Shown: positions 59,145 through 64,000 of the stretch, in pieces
Layout: every line of letters starts with the position of its first letter
Position numbering within the stretch: position 1 is the stretch's first letter
DNA from: Eonycteris spelaea
Lineage: Eukaryota > Chordata > Mammalia > Chiroptera > Pteropodidae
Length of the DNA stretch: 64,000 bases
Reading direction: 5' to 3'
Assembly (NCBI GenBank): GCA_003508835.1
Contig: PUFA01000066.1
Coordinates: 4,978,501-5,042,500, forward strand
Notes under the pieces: model-generated
Databases searched by the model: none
Told to the model about the DNA's origin: nothing
What the model saw: only the letters and a program-made list of their open reading frames with translations
Translations under genes and position numbers: made by a program

Positions 59145-60355
59145 TATTTTTTGCCTCTGTAGAATTCCTTTTTCCCACTCTTTTTCTTTGCAGTGATTCC
59201 TTTATCATTTCCCCAAAGTTGACCCAAGGTGGGCACAGCCCTTTCTCCTTAATTTTTAACCCCACCCCCACCCCTACCTATTATAACTCAAACAACACAT
59301 CCTGTAGTAAGGTTCTATAAAAGGCGGAGGGAATTAGAGCAAACAGTTGAATAGTTTTGAGAGTTCCCTATAATGTAGCATATATAGTATTACAGTATAA
59401 CCGAAAATCCCTCTACCCATGTTTCCCATTCCTCTTCCTTGCCATCTCACTGCCCCATAGGAAAACAAATCAAAAAAATCCTCTCTTAGTTATGCAGACC
59501 TATAAATTTTTTTGCCCCAAACCTAAACTCAGCCCTCAGTTGCTTTTACACAGCAAAGATCTGTTAATAAACTTTTTGAAATGCAGATAACGCCTCCAGG
59601 ATCTTATTCTTTTCTGTTCCCCATAATAGGGGTGAGAAAAGCGGGGTAGATGGAGCCACACGGGTCACTCCACCTTAATAGAAGGCCACAGTCTGTTCTG
59701 GTTTTAAATAACCACATTTTTTTTTCTTTCCTTCCTGGGGCAATGGTCATTTAGGCAGAGGAGTGTCTAACAGAGCAGAATGACTGGACGTGTGGGCAAT
59801 GCTCCTTCCCAAATTTCAGGCAGTCAGGAGTTCTCTCGTCCCCTCCTCCAATCCTTTCTGCTCTGGTTTTAAGTCGGCCAAGAGGGGATATGCCTTGAAG
59901 AGTTCACCTGGAACATGTTTTAATGTCAGGATCTGGCTCCTCACTGGGCTCACACCGGTACCATCACACACATGCAGGTAACAGAGAAGCTGTTTTCTCT
60001 CACCTTTTAACAGGTCCTCGCGCCTGACCATTTTAGGTTCCCTGGTTCTTGCGGCCTTCCCCTCATGCTTGTCCCCACAATCTGCGAGCATCACAGCTGC
60101 ACGCAAGACGAAAGGCTGGGAAGGGGGACCACCAAGGTCACTATTCTTTTTACCAGAAAAGCAAACCTTTTTTTGGACTCCCCTCAAACCCTTGGAAGAA
60201 CATCATTAGCATGTTATTCACCAGGATGTGTACGGGTAGATGAAAGCGAGGCTGAGAGAATGTATTTTGCTCTTCCAGCCCCTACAGGAGAGGAGGCAAA
60301 GCAGAGAAGGGAGTGGTTATGACTGGAATTAGCGATCCAACGGGATCAACCATGC
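59145..60355. other. Intronic DNA, nothing recognised
   Basis: No gene or named repeat recognised. Overlapping frames at 59790-60322 are not gene-like. Confidence 0.45.
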
Positions 60356-60359
60356 CAGA

Positions 60360-60640
60360 GAATGACGCGAGATGTATAGGTTTGAAGGGTCTGATTTCTT
60401 ACTGTTGATTCTCTCTGCTTATCAGTTATACAATGCCAAAAGTCTGCATGAAGCCTCGGGGAGAAAAAAATCAGTTAAATATTTAGATGATTTGCCAACG
60501 TGGAAAACTTGCCATTGGCAGCAAAGATTTATTAAGCAGGCTACAAAACAAGATGTCATTAAACGGTTTGAAAGCATGCCCTCGTAATTAAGGAAGGAGA
60601 CGCTCTCTAATTTGGATAATGAAATCTGGGGCTCAGATGA
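60360..60640. other. Repeat-free block, candidate conserved non-coding element
   Basis: No repeat signature. It contains 'gattttgccaacgtgg'-like and TAAT-rich words ('ctctctaatttggataatga'). It could be a conserved enhancer but equally ordinary intron. Confidence 0.25.
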
Positions 60641-60644
60641 GCAT

Positions 60645-60960
60645 TCATTTTATTAATATATATTGTGTGCCTACTGTGTGCCAGGTACTGCATGAGTAAT
60701 GGAACCAAAACATCTCCCTTATGCCAAACCTACTGGTCATAATGGCTGTCATTTATTTGGATCCTAATTCTAAAGCAAGCGATGTGCTAAGTAAGCATCT
60801 TATATAACAGTGCTGTATCCCCAAGACAACCCCAAGAAGTAGGTTTTATTGCCCTTAACTCATACCTGGAGGGAGCCAATCATCTCGCTTTACCTGAGGC
60901 TAAGGCACTTCCCAGACCACAGGACTAAGAGCGCCAAACCAAAGTCCCAGGGACGCCTAC
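60645..60960 (-). repeat. L2/MIR-type fragments
   Basis: 'gtgtgcctactgtgtgccag' at 60664 is an antisense L2/MIR 3'-end start. 'gtcatttatttggatcctaa' and 'caagacaaccccaagaagta' further on are antisense MIR text. Two separate old copies are likely. Confidence 0.55.
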
Positions 60961-61389
60961 TGAGACATGAGGGCAATGAAGCCGAATGTGGTCAAATGAC
61001 TTATCCGAGGTGACACAATCGGCATGCGGAGTTCCTAGAATCCGGCCCCAGGGCTGCCACTCGCTGTGCCCCAGGCCCTCCCAAGCTACAGCTTGATCCC
61101 CAACTCTCTGCTTGAACCCAGAACTCTCACCACCTCCCCTTCTCCGCCTTCTCCATCCTTCCCTAAGCTCCCCTTTCAGATCCAAACCCAGAAGGTCTGA
61201 CTCTGTCCCTGTCTGAGCAAGAGAGCAATCGAGAAGAAAAGGCCACCCGCAGTGATGAACCTGGGTGGTCTTTCAGGGGTCAACACCAGTGAGGAACGGC
61301 AGCTCAGTTTTTGACCCTCAACACAAAGGGCGGAGGGCTCCCCTCCACCCCTGCTCCAGGCCATTAGTAGCTAATTGCCTACAGTCTGT

Positions 61390-61713
61390 TTCTCAGCCCT
61401 GGCTGCACATTAGTGTCACCCAGGGAGCTTTCAGAGTGCTGAAGCCAGGACTGTGTGAAGCAGAGTCTCTAAGAGCAGGCCTAGGCGCAGGAATTTTTCA
61501 CTTTTTAAAAATTGAGTTTATCTCATTTTTAGGAGAGTATATAAAGATGAAGTGTAAATTTCAATAGATTTTTACATAACTATCCACACCCATGTAACCA
61601 CACCCCCCAGGTCAAAATATGGACCAATTCCAGGCCCCCAGAGACCACCTTACGGGTATAGATCTGGTTTCTAAACCCTGTAGATGATTCGGATGTGCAG
61701 TCAGATCTGAACA
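61390..61713. mobile_element. MER5-type hAT relic split by unrelated sequence
   Basis: The left part 'ctggctgcacattagtgtca' to 'gcaggaatttttcacttttt' and the right part 'gatgattcggatgtgcagtc' are the two ends of a MER5-type element. About 61500-61632 between them is foreign to it and contains L1-like phrases that I cannot assign. Confidence 0.6.
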
Positions 61714-61879
61714 CTCCCGGTGCGGTACCCAGAGCCTCCAGCCAGGGATGATCCGTGTCACCAAAGACAGAGGTGGCCGCGGGTCCCCTGTCTTGGTGAA
61801 TAGCAACCGGGATAGAAAATAATCCTAAGAGTGCATCTCGCTATGTTTGTTTGCACCTATGCGCCTCGTGTGACACGGT

Positions 61880-61965
61880 GACCCTGTGGAAGGCCGAAGC
61901 TGCATCTCGCCTAGAGCCTAGCAAAGTGCCTGATCCATCGTAAAGATTTGCCAGGATGGATAGAC
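61880..61965 (+). repeat. L2 LINE 3' end
   Basis: 'gagcctagcaaagtgcctga' and 'atcgtaaagatttgccagga' correspond to the sense 3' end of L2. Confidence 0.5.
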
Positions 61966-63115
61966 ACGTGTATCCGTTTGGAAGGTCGCGCGAGAGTCTC
62001 TGTCTGGGCCCTCTTTTCAGTCCCTGCCTTTTTCTTCTGACCTAAGAAGGGCAGCGTCGGGGACGCGTGCATTCCGGGTCTGGTTCTCCCACAGAGTTCA
62101 CACCCGGTCTGTGTGTAGGTGACACCGGGGGCTCGCAGCACAATCCTGCCGTGCCGAAAGCTGATGTCACCTGCTAAATGGGGAAAGGCAGGGCGTCTCG
62201 GCGGTGACGCGTGTGTGTGTCCACGTGTGGCTGGAAAATCAGCCAGGACTCGGGGAAATTGATGTTGTACTAGCAAAAGGCCAGTGACACTTAGGAATGA
62301 TCCATGTCGAATGCCCGTCTAGCTGCCCTGGGTCACTGAGGAGGCCTCTGGTTTTTTTTTAAATGTATAGAACTTACGAGATGGAAAAATATGTATTTTG
62401 CCTGGAGGGCAGTTAAAAAGACTTTATTGTGTCAGCATCCCCAGATCATTTATATATTTTTCTGCACACATATTTTATTCATGACGTCTATTTATTCTCC
62501 TATATTTTGTCAAATTGCTGTTCAACATTACTGCCTTTCTCTTAGAAAACAACCCATTATCTGAGCAAGGCCACGCGACGCCGGGTAGCTCCAGAGCATT
62601 GTTGGGCGAGGTTAGAAACGGGGACTGTGTTTGAGCAGCCGGGAGGCCATCAGGCTTTTGGGCTTGAGTTTGATTATTATCCCGTTACTGAAACTTTGCT
62701 CCCGAGAGGGGGTGGGCAGGAGAAGGTGTGATTTTGACAATGACAGAGAACTCAGGGGGCAAAAGACCGAAGGCCGTTGCCATTCTTTGTTGAAGGAAGG
62801 ACCAAGGCTCAGCCACCAACAGGTGAGACAGAGAGGACATTCCTATCACCCCGACCACAAAATGGCTAGCAGAGCAAAACAAAAATGACTTGCTTTTCAT
62901 GAATTCTCCGGGCAGCTCAGGAGGCCTTAGGGTATGACCTCTCTTACTCGAAGGCTCAAAACCTTATATTTAATGTTGTTCCTTGGCTACTCCAAGAAGT
63001 GTTTTGACTGCGTGCTGAATTCTGGACTCCAGATGTGACAAGTTGAGGTTGTCGGTTCTTTGTCCTGCCATCCCACCCACTCCCATCCCAGAACAAGGCC
63101 GGAGAAGCTCTATAT
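61966..63115. other. Intronic DNA, nothing recognised
   Basis: CpG-rich from 61980 to 62270, then AT-rich at 62340-62560. No gene or named repeat. Confidence 0.45.
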
Positions 63116-63119
63116 TGAA

Positions 63120-63232
63120 AACAAGTAGAAAAAGAAACGCATCAAAGAGAAAGGAAGGGAAACTAAAGAAAGAGAAGGAAAAGGAAAAGAGAAAGAAAGA
63201 GAGAGCAAAGGAAGGAAGGAGGAGAGAAGAAA
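63120..63232 (+). repeat. Long purine tract
   Basis: About 110 bases with very few pyrimidines, built of AAAG, GGAA and GAGA words. Its complement gives the long Phe/Ser/Leu antisense frame seen here. Confidence 0.93.
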
Positions 63233-64000
63233 CCACGGCATATTAGGAGAATGTTAAGGAGGCAGCTTATAGTTCATGAGAAGGTAGTTTAGAAATAAGA
63301 ACACGTTTTATTCTTGTGAGCAACTACCCTTATGCATGTTTCCAGTATGTTCACACACATCTCGCACATTAGCATGCCACTAATAGAGTGGTATCACCCT
63401 ATTATGACTGCTAACTTCTCAGCTATGTCTGTCTGGCCTTTGCAGGCCACGGTCAGCCACGTTCCGGTGTTAGATCTGACTGTGCTAACCTTCCTGTCCT
63501 TCAGAGTCATTTGAAAATGAAAAGAATACAGACCCTCTTTCTTTGGCTTCTTCTTTCCATCTGGAGGATAGTTTTAATCATTATAAAGGAAGCCATGGAC
63601 CTTCTTTTAGGATGTTTGGTGAAGCACGGGTCCCAGGACTCAGGGGACAAGTCGGGGGAGTTCGTGATCAAATAAGTTTGAAAAATGCTATTGACTCCAT
63701 CTCATTATTGGACATTCCCAATACGCATGAGCCAATTAATAGCTCCGGGAGGTCCTGAGTCAAGAAGCCTGTTAAGAAATGTCATTTAACTCAGCATCCC
63801 CCAATTGTATTTGACCACAGAATTTCTCCTTTTATCCATCTAGAATCTCATACAACAAGTGTTCTAAAGAATGTACTTTGAAACAATCCAAGGGCTCAGG
63901 AGATAGAAGACGTGTGTGAAGACTAAATTACCTGTACAACTCACTTAGGCCAACTTTTTGTTTTGTAGACAGGGAAATGGAGTGACAGCAGCCACGTGGC
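63233..64000. other. Intronic DNA, nothing recognised
   Basis: AT-rich single-copy-looking intron to the window edge. A weak antisense MIR-like end ('gtagacagggaaatggagtg') begins near 63965 and may run out of the window. Confidence 0.45.

Noticed and set aside
1..64000. Endogenous retrovirus or LTR element
   Set aside because: I looked for paired LTRs, primer-binding-site and polymerase-like frames and found none that I could support.

Overview
The window looks like nuclear DNA from a placental mammal, and it holds one protein-coding exon. Positions 21321-24376 (+) are the large second exon of TSHZ2 (teashirt zinc finger homeobox 2). I recognise it from its acidic N-terminus, three teashirt-type C2H2 fingers, a CtBP-type PIDLT motif, an atypical homeobox and two C-terminal C2H2 fingers. 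Positions 1-21320 would be intron 1. A consensus splice donor lies 8 nt after the TSHZ2 stop codon, so the rest of the window is most simply the next intron. I see no tRNA, rRNA, CRISPR array or second gene.

The clade is inferred from repeats. MIR, L2, MER20, MER5A-like, Tigger and hAT relics, all shared by placental mammals, are common. I find no Alu, rodent B1/B2, carnivore CAN, ruminant Bov-tA or pig PRE-1 SINE. The L1 3' ends at 27.65-31.66 kb most resemble those I know from bats, so a bat is my best guess, held loosely.

Layout: (a) 1-21.3 kb is intron 1, with MIR, L2 and two MER20 copies, (GT)n/(TG)n microsatellites and unexpectedly CpG-rich stretches. (b) 21.3-24.4 kb is TSHZ2 exon 2, which carries two nearby, mutually compensating indels with a stop codon between them (23222-23296). 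(c) 24.4-27.6 kb is CpG-poor intron ending in a palindromic DNA-transposon relic. (d) 27.64-31.68 kb is an antisense L1 inserted into an older antisense L1, both with readable target-site duplications. (e) 31.7-64 kb is intron with scattered MIR/L2, a MER5A-like element inside a MIR, two related hAT elements, a Tigger element inside an L2, a perfect 18-bp inverted repeat, and several repeat-free AT-rich blocks that could be conserved enhancers.

TSHZ2 is a nuclear transcriptional repressor. The rest of the window is best read as its regulatory and transposon-filled intronic landscape. The main points for follow-up are the TSHZ2 frame lesion, the internally deleted L1 nest, and blocks of A/T-to-G/C biased, CpG-rich sequence in old repeats.
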